This document shows positions 24,853 through 36,030 of a stretch of DNA of 64,000 bases, in pieces (the first letter of the stretch is position 1; each line of letters opens with the position of its first letter). The notes under the pieces were generated by a model, which saw nothing but the letters and a program-made list of their open reading frames with translations, was not told where the DNA came from and did not search any database. Source of the DNA: Panorpa germanica (lineage: Eukaryota; Arthropoda; Insecta; Mecoptera; Panorpidae); the NCBI GenBank assembly GCA_963678705.1, contig OY783219.1, positions 9,610,001-9,674,000 on the forward strand, written 5' to 3'. The position numbers and the translations under genes were made by a program.

Positions 24853-25401
24853 AATTTGCTTTACTGATATGTAATAGCTATAGCATTATGTAGATTAAAT
24901 AAATAAAAGAAACTATACTATTCACTCTAGATATATGCATCTCAAGATATTTTTTCTAAAAGTAAAATATCTAAACATGGACAAATACGATTCCTGAAGG
25001 ATTCGAATCAGGATAAAGGAAATGTTAAATCAAAGACATATCACTCTTCAATATTACTTCACAAACAAAGAAAAACTATAAGTATTACATAATATAAGCA
25101 CATAAGACATGTGACATATTTCAAAAACATCTGAAATAGATAGATACCCTTATCTATAGATACGCAAAACAAGGTGTAGCAAAATGTTGGTATAACCTAT
25201 TTAAAAATATGTAAATGTTTTTGACATTTTAAATAATAGAAACGTACAAATGTACGAGGGTGATCCTAGAAGTGGTAGGTCCGGTAGATCTACATAAATA
25301 CCTATATATAAGTAATAGGCTATCGATAGAAATTGATACCATTTATTTTGATTTATATGTAAAGAATATACACATACATGCACATAATATATACATACAT
25401 A
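24853..25401. other. AT-rich non-coding DNA
   Basis: No feature recognised apart from a (CATA)n tract at 25380-25401, which provides the target of the next element. Confidence 0.45.
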
Positions 25402-25579
25402 CAGAGGCGACCTTAGGGGGTTGCAAGCAGGGCAAGCGCCCGGGGCCTCACATTCTCGCGCAACAAACCAAGTAAAACAATTTATTACTATATATCATAT
25501 CTATCTATATCGTGGCGAAAATATTATTTTTTTTTCCCTTTTTTTCTTTTTTGCCTCGCAATGACTAAGGTCGCCCCTG
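25402..25579. mobile_element. hAT MITE with perfect 8-bp target duplication
   Basis: The left end CAGAGGCGACCTTA and the inverted right end CAGGGGCGACCTTA match at 13 of 14 positions. Flanks are CATACATA on both sides (25394-25401 and 25580-25587), an exact 8-bp duplication as expected of hAT elements, although the local CATA repeat weakens this slightly. GC-rich sequence follows the left terminus (GCGCCCGGGGCC). The element is 178 bp and non-coding. Related right ends occur at 40620-40648 and 61413-61436. Confidence 0.85.
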
Positions 25580-26449
25580 CATACATACACATATATACTT
25601 GTATTTAATAATACGGTAGTTTGTTTCTCCGACTGAAGAAGGAAATCATTTCAATTTTAAAATGCTGGTTTTTGCCACATGTTACTTTTGAAAAGAAAAT
25701 CTCTTTGATCTTACTTTTTAGTATAAAACAAAAACAAAAATAAAGGAAAACAAATATTACTAAAGTGAAAAAGAGTTTTTCCATTTTCTTATAATATATG
25801 CTATATATATACACGTACAACTGAGCTCGCATATCTAGAGAACAGTGTATACATGTATATTTTTAAATTATTTTAAATAACCCACCATTTAAAATGTGGT
25901 CATCCATATCAGGATTTCAACATTACTCTTAGAGAAATAAAAGCTTAAAATAGAATAGAAATTATTATATACATACTTGATGAGCCATCGGTTTAAAAAA
26001 TTGTAGACAAGTTTGTTTACTGGTCATAGAGAACACGTACCTGAAATAAAAATAATACATTTTAATATTTTATTGATGTATTCGTTAAACTGATAAGCTT
26101 ATATTAGAAACTAATCATTTTGTTTTACTTTAGTCAAGGTAATCCGTCGTTAAAAAGAAATCAACGGTCCACTTTGGGTAAGCAGCAATTTAAACCAGAA
26201 TTGAAATTTCTTTTTTCAGAATGGCACGCGCCTATTTTCAGCGCTCACTTTGAAAATAAGGCTATTAATAGTATCGTTTGTTTACGTTAATAACCATAAT
26301 TTTCCCAAAAATTTTGTGATAAGCTTTTTTGCAGATAAAATTTTTATTAATAATTTCAGATTGTAACTTTTGTAATAAAAAGGTTATAATAAACAATATA
26401 TCTGAAATAGTTTATGTACTAATATATGTATATAACTACTATTATATAC
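25580..26449. other. AT-rich non-coding DNA
   Basis: No feature recognised. Confidence 0.45.
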
Positions 26450-27044
26450 TTAAGGAGGTACAGGACGTATTGTCAATGCAAAAAGTTTATCTCAATTTCC
26501 AATTAAATAGCTTTTGGCCTGATAATAATTTTGTCATTTTTTATGTATATAATAGTTTAATAATTAAAATATTAACTATAAAAAATTTCAAATTTATATT
26601 AATTCAATTCAAATTCAAATTACATATTTGTAAAAAGTAATAATAAATTTGGCAACGTTGTCAAAAGAAATGTATGATTTATTCATTCGTTTTAATTTGG
26701 ATTTTTCTCTCCATTTACCATTTGCAACGTTGCCGGCTCATAACCTACATTTATTGTTTCTTACTGGTTTTATTTAATTATTTTCGTAAATAGATATCTT
26801 TTTGATAATTTTCATTTTGCAGTAGTTTTAGAACTTTTTTTTAAATATACGAGTATATAGTTTGTAAAACCGTGTCACTCATTGAGTTAAAAATTATGAT
26901 ATACTCGTATATAGAAATTGTTTGTTTTCAATTAATTGTAAAAATAAAACTATGAACTATAATTTTGAGACAGCATGTATTTTATTGATCCTCCAAATTT
27001 CACGATATTTTCATAATTTACGTAAAAGGCTTGTACCTCCTTAA
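26450..27044 (-). mobile_element. TTAA-flanked inverted-repeat element, GGAGGTACAGG family (copy 2, inverted)
   Basis: It begins TTAA-GGAGGTACAGGACGT and ends GGCTTGTACCTCC-TTAA. Its left portion (GTCAATGCAAAAAGTTTATC) matches the reverse complement of the right end of the copy at 4729-5489, and its right portion (ATTTCACGATATTTTCAT) matches that copy's left end. It therefore lies in the opposite orientation. It is about 170 bp shorter. It contains a 103-codon open frame (26329-26640) that starts outside the element and is Ile/Tyr-rich, so I regard it as chance. Confidence 0.85.
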
Positions 27045-27729
27045 TTTAAGATTTATTTTATAAATATGAAGTTTAAAATATTAAACTGATGCGATGCGTC
27101 AAATAAGAGAGTTCAGCAGCTACCAGAAAAAGGTAATGCATGTGACCTAGTTAAAAATACACCAGTTAGGTACTTAAATATAAAAAACTATATTAAATAT
27201 TTAAACTTGACCAATAAGAAATAACTTATAAAATATTTATATAAGGAAAACATCTACATGTACATGTTGAAGTATCGTAGACGTCGAAAGGACGCGATTG
27301 AAATATTTGTATGTATGTATGTATGTTGAAGGATCTGTCCAAGAAACGAATGTACACGGTTCCAAACAAATTGTAAATGCAAGATGCATGTATTGGTGAA
27401 GATAGGCGGGGGAAAGGGGGAATAAAGATGTTAGTACGTTCAGAGCAACGAAAAAGGAGGGAGGTAAAGTCACAGTGGGGTATATAAACTAGACCTTTGA
27501 GAAATATTTTTCGAGTTAGTATTGGCAAACATTCACCGGAAATAAATATTGCATAATAATGTATTTCCGTTTCAACTATTTTATTTTTTGGATTAGGAAT
27601 TTTATTCTAATAATGAATAAAATAGATATCTGAAAAAATCAATATTTAAGAATTAGATAACATTTAGACTTAATAGCATGGTATAAAAAGGGTATGAGGC
27701 AATTCAAAACCAGTGCTGGACACAAATAA
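27045..27729. other. AT-rich DNA with a GC-richer patch
   Basis: A 100-codon open frame at 27226-27528 (-) covers a less AT-rich patch including a GTAT tetranucleotide run at 27307-27326. It has no recognisable domain; another minus-strand frame overlaps it. No gene is claimed. Confidence 0.4.
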
Positions 27730-28045
27730 GTAGCAACTAATTGAGATTGATTATGGATAATACAAAAAAATGGGAAACCTCTTATCAGAGCAACAGACAA
27801 ATTGAAAAAGCCATCTTCAGACTACGAACTGAATATACGAAGTTAACGCATCAACACTTAATGAGTACATAACAGCTTCGCAGTGCATCAACTGTCAGGC
27901 GTAAATAACAGTCCATCATCTCCTAGTAACCTGCCCACAATATCAAACCCAACGAACAAAACGCAGCATCATTGATGAACTGAAGGACATTCCTTGGATG
28001 GAATAAATGCAAACAGTGCTCGAGTTCTTAAATGAAACATACTTA
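27730..28045 (+). pseudogene. Non-LTR retrotransposon C-terminal fragment (family 2)
   Basis: Translated in two frames, the segment reads QIEKAIFRLRTEYTKLTHQHL, then after a frameshift near 27870 CINCQA, a stop, and TVHHLLVTCPQYQTQRT, and then a stop after KDIPWME. The order RxRTxxTxLTH, CxxC, TVxHxLxxCPxY is the end of the RNase H region plus C-terminal knuckle of Jockey/I-type non-LTR retrotransposons. A LEFLNET peptide in another frame and a polyadenylation-like AATAAA follow. The copy has internal stops and a frameshift and lacks all upstream domains. A related but better preserved segment is at the right window edge. Confidence 0.85.
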
Positions 28046-28414
28046 TAGCACCATACCGGTTAAAATCGGTTCAAATTCTAAATAAAAAATAAAGAAAGAA
28101 TTAAATAATTTGAGTAAACACTAAAATCTGAAAGACGGATTTAAGGAATATCAGTCTGTCAAATATTTAAACTAAATATTTATGTGGAAAGAAAAATTAA
28201 TTTAATTTAAATAAATGTGCTTGGCTGTCATCAAACGTAAATATAAAGTTACAATTAGTTTTATAACCCACTTATTTCTACACTTTAAACATCATTATTG
28301 AATTTAATATCATTAAATTAACTAAAATAAGAAAATAGAAATCATTGCATATAACACCAAAAACTAAATGACAAAGAAAAATAAGACATATGCTGAAATA
28401 AGCTTATCATGACT

Positions 28415-28655
28415 TTATAAGCCCCTATTTCTTTTTGGTCGTGCTGCCAAACAGTCACTCTTTAGATGTACTCCATTGATGGTACATTGTCGTAGATCCT
28501 CTTCAGACCAAAAGCCCCGTGTCTCCATCTCCGGCTCCGACTTCGGCTCCACTTGTGTCACAGGATGCCATTTTGAGATAATTTGATTATATTGGATTAT
28601 GTATAGATGTATTGGAAATGTTAGAAAAAATATACTTGAATGAAAAAGTTGGTTT
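28415..28655 (-). other. GC-rich open segment, candidate exon (unidentified)
   Basis: The stretch 28430-28570 is far richer in GC than its surroundings and contains GGAGCCGAAGTCGGAGCCGG on the minus strand. A minus-strand frame is open for about 80 codons to a TAA at 28415-28417 and includes EMETRGFWSEEDLRQCTING. A second minus frame starts at an ATG in good context (TCAAAATGGC) but stops after 22 codons. The plus strand is also open over about 55 codons. No domain is recognised and no good splice site is seen, so strand and frame are uncertain. It may be a conserved exon, a promoter-proximal segment or a transposon fragment. Confidence 0.25.
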
Positions 28656-29144
28656 CACACTGCTTAAATAATAATTACACAAAAATTTTAACTTAAATTA
28701 GATTTTATCTGCTTTATGTTTATGTGAATTATTTAGGGTAAAAGCTATTGCGATTAAATCCAAAAAAAAAATCGAACAAATTAATGTTTTTCAATACATT
28801 GTAGTTCAATATTCAAAAGTTATAGAAAAAAGAACAAATCGTTTAACGATATAAAAAGATAGCGTAAATCATTGCATAACTAAAAAGAATATTATTTATT
28901 CCATTAAAATTTACAAAATTAGAAAATATAAATAAAATTATATAAAAAAGGAAATGTAACATGTAAATAATAGCTCAGACTTCCCTAATGGACGACAATT
29001 CAAGTGGTTATATTTTCAATCTAAATACTATGTTTGAGCTTAGTACTAGTTACAAGGTTATCGACGTACACGTAAAATTCTCACCTATTAAACAAACTGA
29101 CGTAGCCTTCTAGGAAAACTTCAGGGAATGATAAATAACAAAAG
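28656..29144. other. AT-rich non-coding DNA
   Basis: No feature recognised. Confidence 0.45.
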
Positions 29145-29320
29145 AAATAGTGATAAAAATTTAATAGTGAAATATTAGATGTGAATAAAACTTTCCCTGT
29201 TAATACTTAATTTTTTTTAAGTGATTCAAAATTAATTAGTGAATCATTAGACAATTGTAAAATAGAGTTATAAATGTTAATATGAATAAAAGTCAAGACC
29301 AAGTGAATAAAAATTTTTTT
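29145..29320 (+). pseudogene. Non-LTR retrotransposon 3' end (family 1, copy 2)
   Basis: AATAGTGAAATATTAGATGT and the following codons match the end of the ORF of the copy at 9510-10075, read here on the plus strand. The match continues through the stop region (AAGTGATTCAAAATTAATTA) into the 3' UTR (AAAAGTCAAGACCAA) and ends in an A/T-rich tail. A stop codon interrupts the reading frame near 29207, and the GATGGTGGCTATGACG block of the UTR is deleted. Confidence 0.8.
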
Positions 29321-30744
29321 TTAAAAAATAATAGCTAAAAAACAGTAAATTATATTGGTAACATTTGTTTACAGATAATACGTTTTCTTATACTTAGTAC
29401 CGTTATGATTAATTTTCTGTAAAATCCCGGTCATTTTAAAATGATTAGCTCCTTTTGACACATCCTTTAATAACTCACTTTTTTAAGTACATTTGATTTT
29501 AAATCACATGTCTAGAAATTTAAATAATTGTATTTAAAATAATACTTTACAAATTACTATGTACCTAATAGAGTCTTATAATAGAGTCATTTAAAATACC
29601 CTATATTTGTACCTGTTTCAATATCCATTGATTTTAAAATCCGTACTCTTTATATTCCTTACATTTTTATTAATATATTATTTACATCTTCATTGTTAAT
29701 TTTATTAGAATATTTCTTATTCTTTTTCGTTTATTATTTCGGCTGTGTAACTCTGGTTTATTCTTTACAATATCTTACTTATTCTGCTTCTGGGAGTTTG
29801 CCATTCTATGCAACATAATCTATAATATAGTGGTGTAATTTTACAGTTTTACTCTAATACTGTGAAGAACGAGTATTCTTATATTTTATACCCATCAAAA
29901 AATAGAAATGATATACACTTATAACGTTTTAAGTAGACTTCTAAGTTGGGTAAGTTAAGTATTATTTTTTTAAAGAGAATAATAATAATCCTTAATGATT
30001 TTTCTAACATAAAATGTTTCTTCATGTACATTTTAGATGTTTGAGTAATCATAGAGATAGATAAATTAAATAAGTACTGTTATGAGAAATTAAATGCATA
30101 TTTAAAGATCTGCAATCAGATTCAGATTCGATTTGTTTTTATTTATTACTTTTCAGATTTCCGAATTCTGGCGTTCCAGAGTTATATTCGAATTCGTTTG
30201 AATTTGATCTGATCGTGTAAAAGGCCCAATTTCTTTCTCTTTGAAAATTATAAAAACGAAAAAATATAATTTAAGCAGAAAGCATTATTGATGTTACATC
30301 TAAATGTTTTTTTTATTTAATTACTCAGGATTCATTTTCAAAGACATTTTGGTAAATTGAAAACATGTATACATGATATTTACAACAAGTACTTTTTTAT
30401 GTTACAATTTCAATATAATTTAACTCGTACTCGTAGTCGTATTTACAAACGCAGACCTTTTTTAAATTAATTCTTTCTCTGTACTCCAACATTATTTTAT
30501 TATTTCGTATTTCTGTTTTCATTATTTTTATTTTTAATATTTTTGGTATTAATATAATATTTCAATATTGTTTTCATATTCAGGAGTTATATGAAAAAAA
30601 GCCTTTATCCAATTAATTCGTCAATTTCAATAGTGTTGTATATGAGTTATCTATTGAATAAGTTTTAATAACATCTGATCTCCTCAGAATTCAACATAAT
30701 ATTTAGATACTTAAGTTTTGCTGCGAGTTAACTAGATGTACGTA
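29321..30744. other. AT-rich non-coding DNA
   Basis: No gene recognised. TTGATCTGATCGTGTAAAA at 30207-30225 resembles GATCTGATTCTGATCGTGTA at 43097, a short shared motif possibly from a decayed repeat. Confidence 0.45.
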
Positions 30745-30962
30745 TATAGTCCAAATCACGATAGTTCGGCGGCGACTTATACTTAAAAGAGGTTATAAGA
30801 GCGGTATAAATCTATAATACAATAATGAATTTTATCTTATTCGTTTCTATACACATTATAGAAAAATAAGTGAGTCAGTGGTTTTTAGTTATATCGGCAG
30901 TTTATACCCCACAACTTGTTTTAAGTATGAGTCGCCGCCGAACTCTCGTAATTTGAACTATA
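30745..30962. mobile_element. 218-bp MITE with AGTTCGGCGGCGACT subterminal repeat (copy 1)
   Basis: The left end TATAGTCCAAATCACGATAG, followed by TTCGGCGGCGACTTATACTT, is inverted at the right end (AAGTATGAGTCGCCGCCGAA, CTCTCGTAATTTGAACTATA). The inverted repeat extends about 40 bp with a few mismatches. A nearly identical copy of the same length is at 54002-54219. The TA at the ends would fit a Tc1/mariner-type target site, but the superfamily is only inferred. Non-coding. Confidence 0.85.
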
Positions 30963-31189
30963 CAAAAAAGATTCTGGATGTTTGATGGCGAGCATGAGGC
31001 TGTACAGAGAAGAGATATATAGACAGGTGCACGCCGGTATATATAGTAATGGAGGAGACAAAATAAGTATCGAAGCAGGAAAGAAAGCAATTGCATTCTT
31101 TCGTCTTAAATCCTTAAATTACATATCATTGTGCTTAATATCATACTATATACTCATTCTTTCTTCTTACAAAAGAAACAATAAAAAAA

Positions 31190-31540
31190 ATTCCAATTGC
31201 TTCTCTCTTCCTGTTATTCTTCCCGTTTCCACACGGCTCTTCCTTCTCTTTGTTCACTCCTTTTCCCTATCTCCGCCATACAGCGCTTCCCTTCACTGTC
31301 CAATCTTCTTTTCACTTTTTACTTTTTTCTCACATGAATACTTAATGGTCCAGCGTTTCTTTCTCTCTCCCGAACACCTTGCACATCCTTTTTCTCTCTC
31401 CCAATATCTGCTGCCTTTCTCTTCGTTTCCCAATCTAAATCTTGTGATAATTCTTATATTCCTTGTGTTTTATTTTGGTATATATTTCATTATCTCTCTC
31501 TCCCAAATCCTCTTGTATCTCTCATCATATTAACTGTTCT
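31190..31540 (-). pseudogene. Non-LTR retrotransposon C-terminal relic (family 3, copy 1)
   Basis: The minus strand translates to RFRLGNEEKGSRYWEREKGC then ARCSGE across 31340-31440, the ARFRxGNExKGxxYW and CxxC signature of a non-LTR lineage common in insects. The expected ETLxH block follows in a shifted frame (TLDH). Downstream the sequence is purine-rich and encodes Lys/Glu/Arg-rich peptides with stops. The plus-strand 183-codon frame (30982-31533) is the antisense shadow of this relic. Related copies lie at 47486-47850 and 50345-50910. Confidence 0.75.
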
Positions 31541-33004
31541 CTTTGCTGATCTTTATAATTATATCTATAAGATCTTTTAAATTATATATTAATATAGATT
31601 TAAGGTAATACCAATGTTTTCTGTTTAGCGTTTCACAATTTTAGCGCCGTTTAAGAGTGAGTACAAAAAAAATAAATTTTGAGTTACGTCTCCATAAAAG
31701 TTAATTAAACGTGCAAAAATAGCACTCTTGGAAAATGTAGTTTTTCATAAGTGAAACTAAGACTTACTTTACGGTTACGGTTCTGTGATATACGGTACGG
31801 TATATGTACCGTAGATACCAGTAAGTGTAAGCAACAAGGCAAAAATATTCCTTATGTTTAAAAACTTGCCATCGATTGCGTCGTGTTCGTTATATATTTT
31901 AGCAAAGGGCAGCATTTTTATAATACAGCGTATTCCGCCCAGTTTGTGTGTCCTAAGGCGTCGTGCTTCGTTATTCTAAACGAGTATTATAAAGTACAGG
32001 GTGATCTAAAAACGAAAAAACAAATTACTCCCTTTCAATTCTGAATTAAATTATTCAAATTCCCCACAAAATACGGTACGCTGGATTGATTCATGCTGCC
32101 AGTTCCTAAAAAGTAATATTTGGTCCGTTGAAATGTTATGGCAAAATAAATATAAATTTAAGATAATTTCAAACGCATTTTTCTCGTATGTTAAAAGTCT
32201 CAAAAGAAAAACTTGTTCTAGTTTTTCATTAAACTTGAAGTGAATGATTTTTTTCCGTTCTAATTTTAAACAAGAAAGAAAGGCTACTCTCGCACTTGGA
32301 CAAGCTACGCCATATTTGGGCCGCAAAACTATCTGACCTTCTGGATCAATCCAGAAGAATCGTTACGAAGAATATCGTACAAACTTAAGCTGGATAGAAA
32401 AACAAAGATCATCTATGTGAGATGAGTTTGTTTGAACATTATCTGTGAAGCCTGTCTAAAACTTTGCAAGTTAAATTTGATGTTTTGATAAAATGCGCCC
32501 ATTTGTCTGAATAAAAGTTAATTGAATTTCTAAAACACCTTGCAAAAGATGTATATATTATATTACATTACAAAATATTATTATATTATAATATATTCCA
32601 TATCATTTTTTATAAAGTACAGTCGCTATCAATAATATTATGTTTTTTATGACTTATTTCATATAAATCTCAATGTCTTTTTCATATCGCAAGATTTAAC
32701 AGGAAATATATAGCATAAAAAAATATGCTTTAGAAAAAATATATAATGCTTTAGAATTTTAAATATAAAAAAATAAGAAAAGTATTTTAAAAACAACGAA
32801 CCGAAATATTACTTTCTACGAAAAAGAAAAGCTGTAAAAAATTGGATTTTGTATTTTCTTATATGTTTTGTAAAATAGCAGACTTAAAGTTAAAATTTGA
32901 AAAATGTTTTACTACCGGGTACGTTTAATATTATTAAGTTCTTTCTGCGCTTGCACTTGCACCTTTATTGCACTATTAGAAGAACATTAGATACAAGACT
33001 AAGA
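31541..33004. other. AT-rich non-coding DNA
   Basis: No gene recognised. A small TACGGTACGGTATATGTACCG patch lies near 31780-31822, and a 9-bp-stem palindrome CTTCTGGAT-CA-ATCCAGAAG at 32338-32357. Confidence 0.45.
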
Positions 33005-33248
33005 CCATTTCCACTCACTAAGTTTTAGTGTAAATTTAAGGTTTTAACATAAAATGTAAGCTAGCTTGTGAAATATAAAAAAATAAAATTAATTATATTA
33101 AATACAATAATTTATATTAAATAAAGATAGTAATTATTACAAAATAATGTTTATTAATGATGCCTGACGTATGTTTTCACAAGTTCAAAATTACATTTAA
33201 GGTTAAAACCTTAAATTAAAACTAAAAACAGTGAGTTAAAATGGGGCT
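33005..33248. mobile_element. MITE, CACTCACTG family (copy 2)
   Basis: The left end CCATTTCCACTCAC plus AAATTTAAGGTTTTAACA is inverted at the right end (GGTTAAAACCTTAAATT, CAGTGAGTTAAAATGG). The 244-bp element is AT-rich and non-coding. The interior (ACAATAATTTATATTAAATA, TTCACAAGTTCAAAATTAC) closely matches 43600-43832. Superfamily unassigned. Confidence 0.75.
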
Positions 33249-34794
33249 CTATATTAAATAAATGTACATATAATAATACGTCATGCTTTCTTCTTCACAA
33301 AGGAATATTTATTTAAGAATTCCGAATGATGTGATTCTTAAATAAACTTAGTGGTGAAGAGCGTTAAGTCTGTTGATTTCCAAGAAATTCCCATAAAAAA
33401 TAATTGCACATCTGAAAATTTTACACCTGATCATAAATAAAACTTTATTGCATCGTAAACCGGTAAAATTTGAGCTACTGAACTCAACTAAATGGATTGA
33501 GTCGCTCCAAAATTTTGGTCAAGGGTTAAAAATAATATGACCAAAAACCATGGGCGGTAAAAATCTGTCTCTGATTTCAATTTTTGCTGCTAGTTCATCT
33601 ATCGATTTGAAAATTTAGCTATACATTTATTACTAGAGTGTAATGTAAAGATAATTCTGTAGATATTGATATTATAATGTAAAGGACGAAAAGACTGAAA
33701 AGCTACGAAAATTAGAATAAAAAAAAAAAAAAATAAAAGTAGATTCTCTTCAGAAATACTTACGATTTTTGTACTTTATTGCATATATTACTACTATAGT
33801 TGATCGTAGATATAAGCGAATACGTTTTTGGTTTATGTTCCATGTCAAAAATTGTATGACCTATGCCACGGATCCCTCCCAAAAAATTGAGTCAACGAAG
33901 AAATATTGTGCAGGCGTCTTTTTGTTATTTAAAAAAAATATTTTTGTATTAGTTATATATTAGTAGTATAATAAAGTACTATGCACAGAGTTTCGATTTA
34001 TATAATTACTCAACCAAAAAAAAAAAAAAAAAAAATTGGGTCAGCCCCTTAAACTAACATATCTGATAATAAATGTGTGAAGCTAATTTTTGATCATCTA
34101 ATCTAAAAAAAGGGTATGCATATAAGAGCAGAATGTATTTACCTTCCTATATCATAAAAAGCCTTAGCTATTTCATATCAAAACATTATCGCCATTATTT
34201 TCTGAATTAATTATGCAAATTCTATTATTTTATTATTTGGGCATAATGATATTTAGTAACTGGCGTTGTTTTTAAGGGATTTTTTCTCTTGATGTGTAAA
34301 AGCAGTAGTCGAATGAAAAATGAGAAAATAAGTGGTTCAGAGATACGGAGTAGGACTAGTATCTGGTTTCCTGGATCACGTATTAGCCATTTGTTAAACT
34401 GAACTACCATATACAGCATCACTGGTCCATATCCCTCATGTTGAATACAGTACGAGTATATGGTACAGTATACAGTATGGGACGGTTGTTCGGTTGGTTC
34501 ATTTCGTATACATGAACGTAAATATAACATGTGTTTGCAAATGTATGTATGGTGTGGTGTGTTGGTTAGAACCGCTACCTCTCCCCCCTCCTCATTCCTC
34601 AACCCCAGATTCTAACTGGGCCCGGTTTCGTGTGATGTTTACATGATTTCAACTTTTCCGAAATTTTGTTTTTATTAATGTATAAGACACTCACTGTGTT
34701 TTGCGAATAAAGTCACTTCCATTAATTGTTCCACGAAATTGGAAAGTTGGAAAGGTAGACGAGGATGAAATGTTGGAAACATTTTATGGGAATC
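33249..34794. other. AT-rich DNA with poly(A) runs
   Basis: Homopolymer A runs lie at about 33719-33733 and 34016-34035 (20 A). Either could be a retroposon tail but no body was recognised upstream. The 125-codon frame at 34225-34602 (-) has no recognisable domain. Confidence 0.45.
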
Positions 34795-35065
34795 TTCTAA
34801 TAGCTCACTCTCGGCGAGATATTTGTCAAAACATTTGTTGATGTGCTGAGGCCCTGATTGGACAAGTTCACTCTTGACTTTGGCTCGTCCAATGTTCCTC
34901 GGGCGATACATTTGGCAAAAGAGCAAGTAACTGAGTGGTGCAAAGTACACTCTTGCGTCTAGTCTCTTGACGACCTCTCGTTTCCTGTGACTTGTGAACC
35001 GAGGCAAATCAACGCGAGGCGAGAGCTACAGTACACATTCCATATCGCTTGTCTCGGCGAGTGGG
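34795..35065 (+). repeat. Dispersed GC-richer repeat, copy 2
   Basis: Shares GATATTTGTCAAAACATTTG, CAACGCGAGGCGAGAGCTAC and CTTGTCTCGGCGAG in the same order with 11385-11665. An extra 100 bp or so (about 34855-34985) is present between the first two blocks. On the minus strand a 110-codon open frame (34675-35007) covers it and includes HINKCFDKYLAESELLED; the 11-kb copy encodes a related peptide. This is the longest frame with internal evidence of conservation between two repeat copies, but I do not recognise it. Confidence 0.65.
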
Positions 35066-35242
35066 ACCTGCCGGCATCACGATCAGTTATTTTAAATTAG
35101 GAAAGGAAAAGTCTCCAGTCAGATGTAGAATACTGATCTTGATTGTAACCTGTTCATGTCTTAATTACTTAATCATGTAAGAAGCTTATTGCCTACTTAG
35201 GCAGGTTGCTGAAACCAGAGGAGAAATAAAAAATAATTCTTT

Positions 35243-35515
35243 TAGGTTCCTGTGCGAAACTTAATTATATCTAGTAGGACTCTATCTGCCTTTCATTTTT
35301 TTGATAGCAAGAACCTGTGTTGTTACTCTACTTGTAAGAGTCATCGTATGATGTGTTGCCGAAGTTGTAGGGGTTAAAATTCCCTGAGAGGCTAACTAAG
35401 TAATATAGTAGTAGAAGGCTAGTACAATTTACTTTTCCAATATTTTTTTTAGGTCCTGTGCAAAACTCTATTATATCTAGTAGGAACCTATCTGCTATTC
35501 CCTTTTTCTCAATAG
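35243..35515 (+). repeat. Direct duplication flanking a tRNA-like segment
   Basis: TTAGGTTCCTGTGCGAAACT with following ATTATATCTAGTAGGACTCT (35250-35290) is repeated as TTAGGTCCTGTGCAAAACTC and ATTATATCTAGTAGGAACCT (35450-35490). The segment between them contains GTAGGGGTTAAAATTCCCTG (35370-35389), loosely like an RNA polymerase III B box. This may be two SINE-derived units in tandem, but no clear A box is seen. Confidence 0.5.
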
Positions 35516-35757
35516 ATTTCCTTAAAATCCAAGATAATGGGATATTTTCATGGAAAAAGTAGGATCTGGTTGAAAAAACACAGGAGTAAGCACTGGGTGG
35601 TAAGTCATTTTTTATATTAGCAAAAAAAGGTTGTCAACAACATGTAAAATGACAACTACATATGTAATAAACAACGAGAATAACAAAAAGTCTTTTTATT
35701 TAGATTAATGTTTCCTTTATTTTAATATACGTCCTAACGTAGCCACAGCGCTAGAAG

Positions 35758-35781
35758 CAGCAGCAGCAGCAGCAGCAGCAG
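35758..35781. repeat. (CAG)8 microsatellite
   Basis: Eight CAG units are followed by TAG and CAG. The frame around it is not open for long, so a polyglutamine exon is not supported. Confidence 0.95.
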
Positions 35782-36030
35782 TAGCAGCCTACCGGCTATT
35801 TTGTTTTTCCAACCCCCCGTTAATCATAACTTCGTTACTTTAACACGTGTTTTTCCGCTTTTCACTTAACTCTCAAGGGCTACAAATTTCCATTAATGTT
35901 CCTACACTCGTAAATACATTTTTCTTGCTTTTCCAAGGAAATTCCAACGTCGAGCGTTTAGGAGTTTACTCTTAATTAAAGAATCGTGACCAACGACAGA
36001 TTTTATATTTTATTTTTTTAATTAAAAAAT

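Noticed and set aside
27226-27528. 100-codon minus-strand frame
   Set aside because: No domain, an overlapping second frame of similar quality, and a GTAT repeat beneath it.
30982-31533. 183-codon plus-strand frame, the longest in the window
   Set aside because: It is Phe/Ser/Leu-rich and antisense to a purine-rich LINE relic whose minus-strand motifs (ARFR-like ... YW ... CxxC) are recognisable.
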